Shown in pieces: positions 7,581 to 13,722 of a stretch of 13,722 nucleotides of DNA. Positions within the stretch are counted from its first letter, which is position 1. Each line of letters opens with the position of its first letter. The notes below the pieces were generated by a model that saw only the letters and a program-made list of their open reading frames with translations, had not been told where the DNA came from and ran no database searches. A program made the translations under genes and the position numbers. This DNA comes from Oceanospirillaceae bacterium (GTDB lineage Bacteria > Pseudomonadota > Gammaproteobacteria > Pseudomonadales > Balneatricaceae): positions 4,735-18,456 of the forward strand of contig DPHB01000019.1 of NCBI GenBank assembly GCA_003521845.1, in the 5' to 3' direction.

Positions 7581-9809
7581 CTAATTGCCACAATTGGCGC
7601 CGGCTGCGGGACGCAATGCGGAGAAGGGTAAAACCAACCCAGGGCAATGTGCATCCACAATGGTACCTAATGTTGGGTTAGTGCGGAAGAAATCAACGCC
7701 TGCTGGCTGATTTTCTGCGTCTTCTTGATAAGGTAGCTTGGCCATCAAGCGCGCCCATACGGGCAAAGCCCCACTGGCACCGGTCAAGGGCGTCGGTGAA
7801 GCATCTTCGTTGCCCATCCACACGGTGGCGACATGGCGACCGCTAAAGCCCGAAAACCAACTATCACGCTGGTCGTTGGTGGTGCCCGTCTTACCAGCCA
7901 CCGTTTGGGTCTTTGGCACATAGCGATATGCACCCCGCCCGGTACCTTGCCTGCCCACTAAAGCCAGCTCTTGTTGCAATAGATAGGTGGCTTGCGGATC
8001 CGCAGCTTGGCGCACTTGGTAAGGGTAATGACTCAACAGCTGGCCGTTGGCCTCTGTAACATCGCGCACTACCGATAGCGGGCTGTAAAACCCATTACTT
8101 GCAAGGCTTTGATATACTTGATTGACCTTTAGGGGTGACATTTCTAAGGCCCCCAATAATCGACTAGGGTAGGCTTGCCATTGCTGATTAGCCCCCAAGC
8201 GCGCTAGCTGATCCAGCACCTTATCCACGCCCAAACCCATGCCCAAACGCACATTAGCAATATTATAAGACTTGACTAAGGCTTCATACATCGGCACCAC
8301 GCCATGGGACTTGCCGTCATAGTTTGCAGGTTGCCACTGGCTACCATCGGCTTGCGGTACACGCAAAGGCGCATCATCCACAGGGCTCAACAAATGATAA
8401 CGGCCACTACTTAATGCTGTGAGATGAATAACCGGCTTGATCAACGAACCCACTTGACGGCTGGTATCCAAAGCCCAATTGCGACCAGCATAACCGGCAT
8501 CACGGTCGCCAACGACAGCCAATACTTCACCATTATCACGCTGCGACAACACCAAGGCGCCTTGCAGCTTAGGCTGCTGGCCATGCCGCTGAACAATTTC
8601 TTGCATACCCTGCTGCATGGATTGATTGGCCTGTTGCTGAGCCCAGGGGTTGATAGTGGTAAAGATACGCAGGCCATGGCTACTCAGGTCATTGGCTTTA
8701 TAGGCCTGCTGTAGCTGCTGCCTAACTAAATCCATATAGGCAGGATAGCGACTAAACTGTGCTACTTCACTGAGCTGTAACGGTTTATTTTGCGATGCCT
8801 GCATTTGACTTTGAGAGATCAAGCCTTGCGTTGCTAACACACTCAACACCAGGTCGCGACGTTGTTTGGCGCGGTCTGGAAAACGTTTAGGGTTGTAGTA
8901 GGAAGGCCCCTTAATCATGCCCACCAGCATCGCTGCCTGGTGCAACTGCAGTTCCTTTAATGGCTGACCAAAATAGTACCAGCTGCCCAAACCAAAACCA
9001 TGTATGGCACGCTTGCCCTGTTGACCGAGAAATACCTCATTCAAGTAGACTTCCAAAATTTCATCTTTGCTGTAGTGGCTATTTAGCAGCATGGCCATGG
9101 GCGCCTCTTGCAACTTACGCCACAAGGTTTGCTCGTCACTAAGATAAAAGTTTTTCACTAGCTGCTGGGTGAGCGTACTGCCCCCTTGCACGACCTTGCC
9201 GGCTTTAATATTGGCGAACATGGCGCGCGCTATACCGCTTGGTGAAACCCCCAAGTGTTCATAGTAAGCGCGATCTTCGACAGCCAATAAAATCTGCACA
9301 AAGCCGTTGGGCAAATCGCTCAGTTGTACCAGTTCTCGGTCTTCATTATGCGCCGGGTAAATACCGCCAATCAGCTGCGGTTCCAAACGCACTAGATGCT
9401 GAGTTTGTCCCTCTGCACTCTGCATGGCTAACACACGATTAGCCTGCAAGCGTATGTTATATAGGCGGCCTGTCTCGCTGGCATCCGTAAAGTGGAAGCC
9501 ACGACTGTACACCGCTAGTTGATCACCTTGCAGTTGGTACTGGCCTGGTTGGCGCACCTGCTGCACCGCTCTGTAGCCAAGCTGTTGAAGTTCATACTGC
9601 AACTGCCCTGCAGCCAGCTGTTTGCCCACATACAGTTCTAGCGGCCGTGCGTAAACCTTGGCTGGCAAGGCCCAGCGATGACCATCAAAGCGGTCACGCA
9701 CTTGGGCATCTAGGTAAATCAACAACACCAGGGTACAAACCGCCATAACGGTCAACAGCTGCCAAATAAAGCGCCAAGGCCAAGAAAATTTGCGGGCTTG
9801 CTTCGCCAC
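7581..9809 (-). CDS. mrcB: penicillin-binding protein 1B, bifunctional glycosyltransferase/transpeptidase
   Basis: A class A PBP that polymerises lipid II into glycan strands and crosslinks them at the inner membrane, with its active sites in the periplasm. Of 742 residues, about 13-34 form the single membrane anchor after a basic N-terminus; 50-140 correspond to the UB2H-like regulatory domain, the docking site for Lpo activators in E. coli PBP1b. The glycosyltransferase domain shows AVEDRAYYEHLG with catalytic E178, GGSTLTQQ (209-216) and E235 ahead of YLNEVFLGQ. The transpeptidase domain has SLIK (S455 nucleophile, K458), SYN (514-516) and KTGTT (640-644). The class B-like PGTV seen in PBP1b ends appears as NPTLGTIVDAHCPG (711-724). 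Start is GTG at 9809 with GGAG six bases upstream. It is first in a probable operon with the LpoP-like lipoprotein and diverges from the Rieske gene across 76 bases. Confidence 0.97.
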   Translation of the reverse strand: MAKQARKFSWPWRFIWQLLTVMAVCTLVLLIYLDAQVRDRFDGHRWALPAKVYARPLELYVGKQLAAGQLQYELQQLGYRAVQQVRQPGQYQLQGDQLAVYSRGFHFTDASETGRLYNIRLQANRVLAMQSAEGQTQHLVRLEPQLIGGIYPAHNEDRELVQLSDLPNGFVQILLAVEDRAYYEHLGVSPSGIARAMFANIKAGKVVQGGSTLTQQLVKNFYLSDEQTLWRKLQEAPMAMLLNSHYSKDEILEVYLNEVFLGQQGKRAIHGFGLGSWYYFGQPLKELQLHQAAMLVGMIKGPSYYNPKRFPDRAKQRRDLVLSVLATQGLISQSQMQASQNKPLQLSEVAQFSRYPAYMDLVRQQLQQAYKANDLSSHGLRIFTTINPWAQQQANQSMQQGMQEIVQRHGQQPKLQGALVLSQRDNGEVLAVVGDRDAGYAGRNWALDTSRQVGSLIKPVIHLTALSSGRYHLLSPVDDAPLRVPQADGSQWQPANYDGKSHGVVPMYEALVKSYNIANVRLGMGLGVDKVLDQLARLGANQQWQAYPSRLLGALEMSPLKVNQVYQSLASNGFYSPLSVVRDVTEANGQLLSHYPYQVRQAADPQATYLLQQELALVGRQGTGRGAYRYVPKTQTVAGKTGTTNDQRDSWFSGFSGRHVATVWMGNEDASPTPLTGASGALPVWARLMAKLPYQEDAENQPAGVDFFRTNPTLGTIVDAHCPGLVLPFSALRPAAGANCGN

Positions 9810-9885
9810 TTATGTCTCCAGTTTTGTTATGCTTTGGCACAACATTAATTTCAATCTGAGCCGACCTCAGCTTCAGGATACGGAT

Positions 9886-10233
9886 ATGTCCAGCTACCCC
9901 AAAATTATCTGCGCTGCTAACCTATTAGAGGACAATCATAGTCTAGGGTTCCAGCATAAGCAGGAAAAGGGCATATTAGTTCGCTACCAAGGCCACGTAT
10001 ATGCCTATGTAAACCGCTGCCCACATCGCCAAAAAAGCCTCGGTGACGGTCCCAACTTTCTTGATGAAGACCGCTTGTTTATTCGCTGCGCACAACACCA
10101 AGCTTTGTTTACCATGGATTCTGGCAGCTGCATCACCGGGCCTTGTTCTCAAAAACAACTCACTAGCCTTGCCATTACCGAACAAGATGAACAAATATTG
10201 TTACTCGGCTGGCCGCGTCAGGTTGACGGCTAG
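9886..10233 (+). CDS. small Rieske [2Fe-2S] protein
   Basis: A 115-residue soluble protein that is essentially one Rieske domain. The cluster ligands are C45-P-H47 and C68-A-Q-H71, separated by 20 residues, a normal CxH...CxxH arrangement; SGSCITGPC (79-87) downstream is typical of stand-alone bacterial Rieske proteins with GxCxxGPC. No signal peptide or membrane helix is seen, so it is not a cytochrome bc1 Rieske subunit. It probably passes electrons to a partner not encoded nearby; ferredoxin-like subunits of dioxygenases or nitrite reductase NirD are distant alternatives. I start at ATG 9886, with AGGA seven bases upstream; an in-frame start at 9790 would run through the mrcB promoter and start. 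The 3' end overlaps that of sfsA by 33 bases on the opposite strand. It sits where E. coli has thpR and hrpB. Confidence 0.88.
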   Translation: MSSYPKIICAANLLEDNHSLGFQHKQEKGILVRYQGHVYAYVNRCPHRQKSLGDGPNFLDEDRLFIRCAQHQALFTMDSGSCITGPCSQKQLTSLAITEQDEQILLLGWPRQVDG

Positions 10234-10920
10234 GGCTCGATTTAGCTCCATACCTTGGCTATCAATATGTGCCCCGTAAGCGTACACCTCTACTCCAGCT
10301 GCCACGGCATCTAATAAGGCTTGTGCATACTGAGGATCCTTGTCCCAAGCCGGCGCTACGCGTTCAATCCCAGTATGAGGTGAACAAAACAACAACACTG
10401 CTCGATGCCCAAGGGCCACCATGGCCTGCAGTTCGCGTAAGTGCTTACGCCCTCTTACGGTTACCGCATCAGGAAATTCGCCATTGCCATCACCGCGCCA
10501 CCAGGTAACGCTCTTTACTTCTACGTAGCAATCGCCAGCCGCACCACGCAATAAAATGTCGATACGACTGCTTTCCTCACCATATTTCACTTCCGTATGC
10601 AGTTCATTATAGCCCTGTAGTTCGCCAATCACCCCATTATTTATTGCTTCTACCACCAAACCATTGGCTCTTTGGGTATTAATGCAGGCTAAATATTTGC
10701 TGGCAACCTCTACTAACTCCCATGTACAAGGGTATTTGCGTTTTGGGTTGGCCGAATCCCAATACCAGGCTCGGCTACCGGGCTCTGCACAAGCCGCCAT
10801 AGACCCAGTGTTAGGGCAATGGGCGGTAAATTGTTCGCCCTGATGTATCTCTAGATCAGCCAAAAACCGCTTATAACGCTTCACTAGCCGCGCTTCTTGC
10901 AAAGGTACGCTAAACTTCAC
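10201..10920 (-). CDS. sfsA: SfsA family protein (DNA/RNA nuclease-like, sugar fermentation stimulation)
   Basis: SfsA was named for stimulating maltose metabolism when overproduced in E. coli; the fold contains an OB-like N-terminal part and a PD-(D/E)XK-like nuclease part, and the true role is unsettled. The 239 residues match the usual length. Recognisable segments are RLVKRYKRFLADLE (11-24), HCPNTGSM (34-41), NPKRKYPCTWELVE (58-71), INTQRANGLVVEAI (80-93) and the nuclease-like core SRIDILL...CYVEVKSVTWW (about 117-141), where D and ExK supply the expected metal site. FPDAVTVRGRKHLRELQ (149-165) follows, as in the family. The start is GTG at 10920 with AGGA six bases upstream. It lies next to dksA, as in E. 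coli and pseudomonads, but divergent from it. Its last 33 bases overlap the Rieske gene tail-to-tail. Confidence 0.95.
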   Translation of the reverse strand: MKFSVPLQEARLVKRYKRFLADLEIHQGEQFTAHCPNTGSMAACAEPGSRAWYWDSANPKRKYPCTWELVEVASKYLACINTQRANGLVVEAINNGVIGELQGYNELHTEVKYGEESSRIDILLRGAAGDCYVEVKSVTWWRGDGNGEFPDAVTVRGRKHLRELQAMVALGHRAVLLFCSPHTGIERVAPAWDKDPQYAQALLDAVAAGVEVYAYGAHIDSQGMELNRALAVNLTRPAE

Positions 10921-10935
10921 TATCTATCCTCGAAA

Positions 10936-10966
10936 TATATACAGATGGTTACCATTTTACTGTGAA
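10936..10966 (-). promoter_or_regulatory. candidate sfsA promoter with palindrome in the spacer
   Basis: On the minus strand TTCACA (10961-10966) and GTATAT (10937-10942) stand 18 bases apart, ending a short distance before the sfsA ribosome site. The spacer contains ATGGT-N-ACCAT (10945-10955), a perfect 11-base palindrome that could be an operator half-pair or chance. Both hexamers are imperfect. Confidence 0.3.
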
Positions 10967-11178
10967 AAGGAGTAGTCTAGAACCAACTATGGACAAGCCA
11001 GTGGCAATAAATACCAATTAGTTTGCCAGCCACACAAAAGATAGGTCTAGCTAGTAGCCAAACGCTATAAAATCTGGTAGTTTTAGCGCCCTAAAATTTA
11101 ACTGTAACCGGGTAGCCTTGCTGTAGAACCCTAAATCTACCGTTATAAGACCACCTACATACATAAGTGTAGAATGCC
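10967..11178. other. upstream region of dksA
   Basis: The rest of the 258-base spacer between sfsA and dksA is A/T-rich. TATAAA at 11066-11071 would be a fair -10 box with a leader of about 100 bases, but has no good -35. TTGCTG (11118-11123) and TTATAA (11143-11148) are 19 bases apart, a long spacing. I do not choose between them. No clear hairpin, terminator or small gene is visible. Confidence 0.35.
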
Positions 11179-11610
11179 ATGGCAGAAAATCACGACTCCT
11201 TACTAAAGCACTTCACGCCTTACGCAATCAAGGCTAATGAAGAGTACATGAACCAGGCCCAAAGTGATCACTTCAAGCATATTCTAGAAGCTTGGAAACA
11301 GGATTTGGCGGAAGAAGTTGACCGTACCGTAAACCACCTTAAGGAAGATGGTGCCAACTTTGCCGACCCCAATGATCGCGCCAGCCAAGAAGAAGAGTTC
11401 TCTTTGGAATTACGTGCTCGCGACCGCGAACGCAAACTGACCAAAAAGATCAACGACACACTAGAAATGATCGAGACAGACGAATACGGCTTTTGTGAAG
11501 CCTGCGGCGTTGAAATCGGCATCCGTCGTTTAGAAGCTCGTCCCACTGCCACCCTTTGCATTGACTGCAAGACTTTAGCAGAAATCAAAGAGAAGCAACT
11601 CGGCAAATAA
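11179..11610 (+). CDS. dksA: RNA polymerase-binding transcription factor DksA
   Basis: DksA enters the RNA polymerase secondary channel and, with ppGpp, redirects transcription in the stringent response (rRNA promoters down, amino-acid promoters up). The 143 residues resemble E. coli DksA (151) closely. The coiled-coil region is about 25-100; its tip carries DPNDRA (63-68), keeping the DxxDxA acidic tip residues D63, D66 and A68. EEEFSLELRARDRERKL (71-87) follows. The zinc finger uses C106, C109, C127 and C130, all present, so this is the four-cysteine type rather than a zinc-independent paralogue. The ATG at 11179 lacks a clear Shine-Dalgarno sequence, and an out-of-frame ATG at 11174 overlaps it. 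gluQ follows after three bases in the same frame and pcnB after that, the usual gammaproteobacterial order. Confidence 0.98.
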   Translation: MAENHDSLLKHFTPYAIKANEEYMNQAQSDHFKHILEAWKQDLAEEVDRTVNHLKEDGANFADPNDRASQEEEFSLELRARDRERKLTKKINDTLEMIETDEYGFCEACGVEIGIRRLEARPTATLCIDCKTLAEIKEKQLGK

Positions 11611-11613
11611 GCC

Positions 11614-12543
11614 TTGGCTTCTATACAGCAACCGGAGCTTACCCCAAGCTCCGGCTACGTTGGGCGCTTCGCGCCTACGCCAAGCGGGCCTCTTCATTTC
11701 GGATCTCTAGTCGCGGCTTGTGCGAGCTACCTCGATGCACGTGCCCATCAGGGCCAATGGCGGCTACGTATCGAAGATATCGACGCCCCCCGTTGCGTAC
11801 CTGGTGCCACCGACAGTATTCTGCAAGCTCTAGATGACTACGGCTTACATTGGGACGCCGAGGTCTGCTACCAAAGCCAACAAACGTCGCACTATCTAGC
11901 GGCACTGGCTCAGTTGGAAGAGCAGCAACTAGTCTTTTTTTGCACCTGCAGCCGCAGCCAGCTCAAAGGCCAACAGATCTACCCCGGCACGTGCCGACCG
12001 CGCCTCGAGCGTGACCAGCACAACCCTTGCTCTTGCCGTATCCGTGTACCTGATGAGTCGTTTTCGTTCACTGATCTTATTCTGCCTAGTTATACCGAGA
12101 ACTTAGGGCAACAAGTAGGTGATTTTATACTGCAACGCAAAGATGGACCCTTTGCCTATCAACTTGCCGTGGTGGTAGATGATGCCTTACAAGGCATCAC
12201 CCATGTTATTCGTGGCGCAGACTTGTACACCCAAACCACACGCCAAATTTTTCTTCAGCAAAGCCTCCATCTAAGCAACCCTATATATGGTCATATTCCG
12301 CTCGTCATGAATACCCAAGGGCAAAAACTCAGCAAGCAAAACCTCGCGCAAGCCATTACCGCACAACAAGCGCCTAGACTGTTAAGCCAAGCTTTACAAC
12401 GCTTGGGGCAAGCGCTTCCACAAGAGCTCTTTGGCGCCCCCGTAAACGAACAACTGCACTGGGCAATTGGGGCTTGGGAACGTAACAATATACCTAGCTT
12501 GGAAGCAGATCCTACACCGTATGTGACCAGCGCTTCTCTCTGA
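11614..12543 (+). CDS. gluQ: glutamyl-Q tRNA(Asp) synthetase
   Basis: GluQ is a GluRS paralogue lacking the anticodon-binding half; it activates glutamate and attaches it to queuosine at position 34 of tRNA(Asp). At 309 residues it has the expected short length. The signature YVGRFAPTPSGPLHFGSL (15-32) includes the HIGH-like HFGS (28-31); RIEDIDAPR (52-60) follows; the zinc site is C110, C112, Y123 and C127; and KLSKQN (238-243) is the KMSKS equivalent. The reading frame between the dksA stop and YVGRF has no ATG or GTG, only TTG at 11614, so I take TTG as the start, after TAA-GCC. No good ribosome site precedes it, which suggests re-initiation by ribosomes finishing dksA. A perfect 9-bp hairpin begins 18 bases into the gene. 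Confidence 0.95.
   Translation: MASIQQPELTPSSGYVGRFAPTPSGPLHFGSLVAACASYLDARAHQGQWRLRIEDIDAPRCVPGATDSILQALDDYGLHWDAEVCYQSQQTSHYLAALAQLEEQQLVFFCTCSRSQLKGQQIYPGTCRPRLERDQHNPCSCRIRVPDESFSFTDLILPSYTENLGQQVGDFILQRKDGPFAYQLAVVVDDALQGITHVIRGADLYTQTTRQIFLQQSLHLSNPIYGHIPLVMNTQGQKLSKQNLAQAITAQQAPRLLSQALQRLGQALPQELFGAPVNEQLHWAIGAWERNNIPSLEADPTPYVTSASL
11632..11675 (+). promoter_or_regulatory. hairpins in the 5' coding region of gluQ
   Basis: CCGGAGCTT (11632-11640) and AAGCTCCGG (11646-11654) form a perfect 9-bp stem with a 5-base ACCCC loop, followed by a second hairpin GGCGC-TTC-GCGCC (11663-11675). The first starts 18 bases after the TTG start and lies in poorly conserved N-terminal codons. There is no T tract, so it is not a standard intrinsic terminator; slowing translation or protecting the mRNA is more likely. 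In Shigella flexneri a terminator between dksA and gluQ is reported to limit gluQ expression, so a structure here may serve a similar end. Confidence 0.45.
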
Positions 12544-12553
12544 CTCCCTTGCC

Positions 12554-12573
12554 CGTGCTAGACGTGCTAGAAT
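12554..12573 (+). promoter_or_regulatory. candidate extended -10 promoter for pcnB, in a tandem 9-mer
   Basis: TGC-TAGAAT (12565-12573) fits an extended -10 box, TGnTATAAT with one mismatch, and is followed by a GC-rich AGCGCC discriminator-like stretch. Transcription would begin about 35 bases before the pcnB start. The motif is the second unit of a perfect tandem repeat, CGTGCTAGA twice (12554-12571). No -35 hexamer is well placed, which an extended -10 tolerates. Confidence 0.35.
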
Positions 12574-12616
12574 AGCGCCTTTCGCCTTAAACAAGACAGA
12601 TGTAGCCGATAAAACT

Positions 12617-13722
12617 ATGGGTTTTATTAACAAATTATTTAAAAAAGTACGCGGCAACGCTAGTGCCATCGAAGCTCACGACCCAAGTTCAGGTCCACGC
12701 ATTATTGGCCGCGATCAACACGCCATCAGCCGCCGCGACATCAGCGACAGCGCCCTTAAGGTGTTGTACCGATTAAAAGATGCTGGATACCAAGCCTATT
12801 TGGTAGGTGGTGGGGTGCGCGACCTATTATTAGGTGGCGAGCCAAAGGATTTTGATATCGCCACGGATGCGCATCCAGAACAGGTGCATAAGCTATTTCG
12901 TAACTCCATCTTAATTGGTCGCCGATTTCGTTTGGTGCACGTGCGCTTTGGTCGTGAAATTATCGAAGTCGCTACCTTCCGCGCTAATCACACTAGTGAC
13001 AACAGTGACAACCAAGCACGCCAAGCCGATAGCGGCATGCTCACCCGTGACAACGTATACGGCACGGTAGACGAAGACGCCCTACGCCGCGACTTCACTA
13101 TCAATGCCATGTATTACAACATTAATGGCTTCACGATCCATGATTTTGCCAACGGTTTAGAAGATATTCAAAATCGCACCGTGCGCATGATTGGCGACCC
13201 TTACGAACGCTACCGTGAAGACCCAGTGCGCATGTTGCGGGCTATCCGTTTTGCCGCCAAATTGGACTTCTATATTGCCGACGAAACAGGCGACCCTATT
13301 GACGAACTAGGCCACCTGCTGGAACCCATTCCAGCGGCCCGCATGTTTGAGGAAATACTCAAACTGTTCCTCGCGGGCCAAGGCGAGGCGACTTACGAGT
13401 TGTTGCAGGATTACAATCTATTCCGTTATCTGTTCCCGCAAACACAGGCTGCCATTGAAGCTGATGAGAGCGAAGAACAACGCGTAGAAACCTTTATTCT
13501 TCGTGCCCTACGCAACTCTGACGAGCGTATTAGCCACGGCAAGAGTGTGACACCGGCATTCTTGTTAGCCGCTTTCTTATGGCACCCTTTACAAGCACGG
13601 GTTGCTAAAATTCGCAACATGCCCCCCGTACCGGCATTGCACCAAGCAGCTCAAGATGTCATACAAGAACAAGTTAAAAGCACGTCTATTCCACGTCGCT
13701 TTAGCACCCCCATGAAAGAAAT
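12617..13722 (+). CDS. pcnB: poly(A) polymerase I, N-terminal part (partial)
   Basis: PcnB adds poly(A) tails to RNA 3' ends, which promotes decay of mRNA fragments and regulatory RNAs. About 368 residues are present and the frame is open at the right edge. The nucleotidyltransferase head shows YLVGGGVRDLLLG (61-73) and DFD (78-80) with the metal-binding aspartates, followed by FRNSILIGRRFRLVHV (94-109) and RRDFTINAMYY (157-167). YREDPVRMLRAIRFAAKL is the poly(A) polymerase / CCA-enzyme neck motif; the longer head and HAISRRDIS segment (35-43) favour PcnB over the CCA-adding enzyme. The start is ATG at 12617, giving a short basic N-terminus (MGFINKLFKKVRG); no Shine-Dalgarno sequence is evident. 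It follows gluQ by 73 bases, with a possible promoter of its own in the gap. folK and panB would be expected next. Confidence 0.97.
   Translation, partial: MGFINKLFKKVRGNASAIEAHDPSSGPRIIGRDQHAISRRDISDSALKVLYRLKDAGYQAYLVGGGVRDLLLGGEPKDFDIATDAHPEQVHKLFRNSILIGRRFRLVHVRFGREIIEVATFRANHTSDNSDNQARQADSGMLTRDNVYGTVDEDALRRDFTINAMYYNINGFTIHDFANGLEDIQNRTVRMIGDPYERYREDPVRMLRAIRFAAKLDFYIADETGDPIDELGHLLEPIPAARMFEEILKLFLAGQGEATYELLQDYNLFRYLFPQTQAAIEADESEEQRVETFILRALRNSDERISHGKSVTPAFLLAAFLWHPLQARVAKIRNMPPVPALHQAAQDVIQEQVKSTSIPRRFSTPMKE

Noticed and set aside
9834..9851. Possible sigma-54 promoter (TTGGCAC) before the Rieske gene
   Set aside because: The -24-like TGGCAC is present, but the spaced -12 GC is missing (TAAT where TTGC is expected).
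9856..9870. CTGAG-CCGAC-CTCAG hairpin just upstream of the Rieske ribosome site
   Set aside because: A 5-bp stem is too weak and common to call regulatory on its own.
9790..9885. N-terminal extension of the Rieske protein in the same frame
   Set aside because: It would overlap the mrcB start and the divergent spacer, and the extra 32 residues show no domain or signal peptide. The ATG at 9886 has a good AGGA at the right distance.
11268..11606. 112-codon frame antisense to dksA
   Set aside because: It mirrors conserved dksA codons, has no recognisable domain or ribosome site, and is a shadow of a well-supported gene.
12394..12669. 91-codon minus-strand frame bridging gluQ and pcnB
   Set aside because: It overlaps both genes antisense and crosses the candidate pcnB promoter; the protein has no recognisable feature.
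1..13722. CRISPR arrays, tRNA or rRNA genes, transposases, prophage or defence genes
   Set aside because: I looked for spaced direct repeats, tRNA-like cloverleaf ends and the usual marker proteins and found none. The content is ordinary housekeeping backbone.

Overview
The window looks like chromosomal backbone from a free-living, probably marine, gammaproteobacterium with roughly half G+C. The evidence is gene content and order. The run clc, hemL, mrcB, sfsA, dksA, gluQ, pcnB follows the order of the same genes near 3.3-3.9 min on the E. coli map, read from the clcA end towards pcnB. It is not enteric: the genes between these landmarks differ (no fhu genes, hrpB or thpR), mrcB is followed by a TPR lipoprotein of the LpoP type known from Pseudomonas, and an argC start lies next to the CLC gene. 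I cannot fix the genus.

Layout. 1-239 (-) is the 5' end of argC. 472-2193 (+) is a CLC-family anion transporter with a C-terminal CBS-like region and channel-like key residues. 2279-4408 (-) is a 709-residue exported protein I do not recognise. 4622-5914 (+) is hemL, followed after 39 bases by a small multi-pass membrane protein (5954-6520, +). 6521-6812 carries no gene but is dense in structure: a three-palindrome element followed by an 86-bp imperfect inverted repeat ending six bases from the next stop codon. 6813-7544 and 7581-9809 (both -) form an mrcB-lpoP-like operon for peptidoglycan synthesis. 9886-10233 (+) is a small Rieske [2Fe-2S] protein whose end overlaps the end of sfsA (10201-10920, -). 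11179-11610, 11614-12543 and 12617-13722 (all +) are dksA, gluQ and the 5' part of pcnB.

How the genes work together. Most are housekeeping genes: arginine and tetrapyrrole synthesis, cell-wall synthesis, the stringent response and RNA modification or decay. PBP1b and the LpoP-like lipoprotein probably form one functional unit, an inner-membrane synthase and its outer-membrane activator. DksA, GluQ and PcnB are a classic neighbourhood, and gluQ appears to depend on dksA transcription and translation: three bases separate them, gluQ starts at TTG, and a perfect 9-bp hairpin lies just inside gluQ.

I see no CRISPR array, prophage, transposase, rRNA or tRNA gene, and nothing I would call an undescribed defence or metabolic system. 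The items most worth a second look are the composite repeat at 6616-6807, the CLC protein's substituted gate and selectivity positions, the unknown 709-residue exported protein, the shared TAGTG-type starts of the minus-strand genes, the gluQ leader hairpin, and an abundance of CTAG tetranucleotides unusual for this class.
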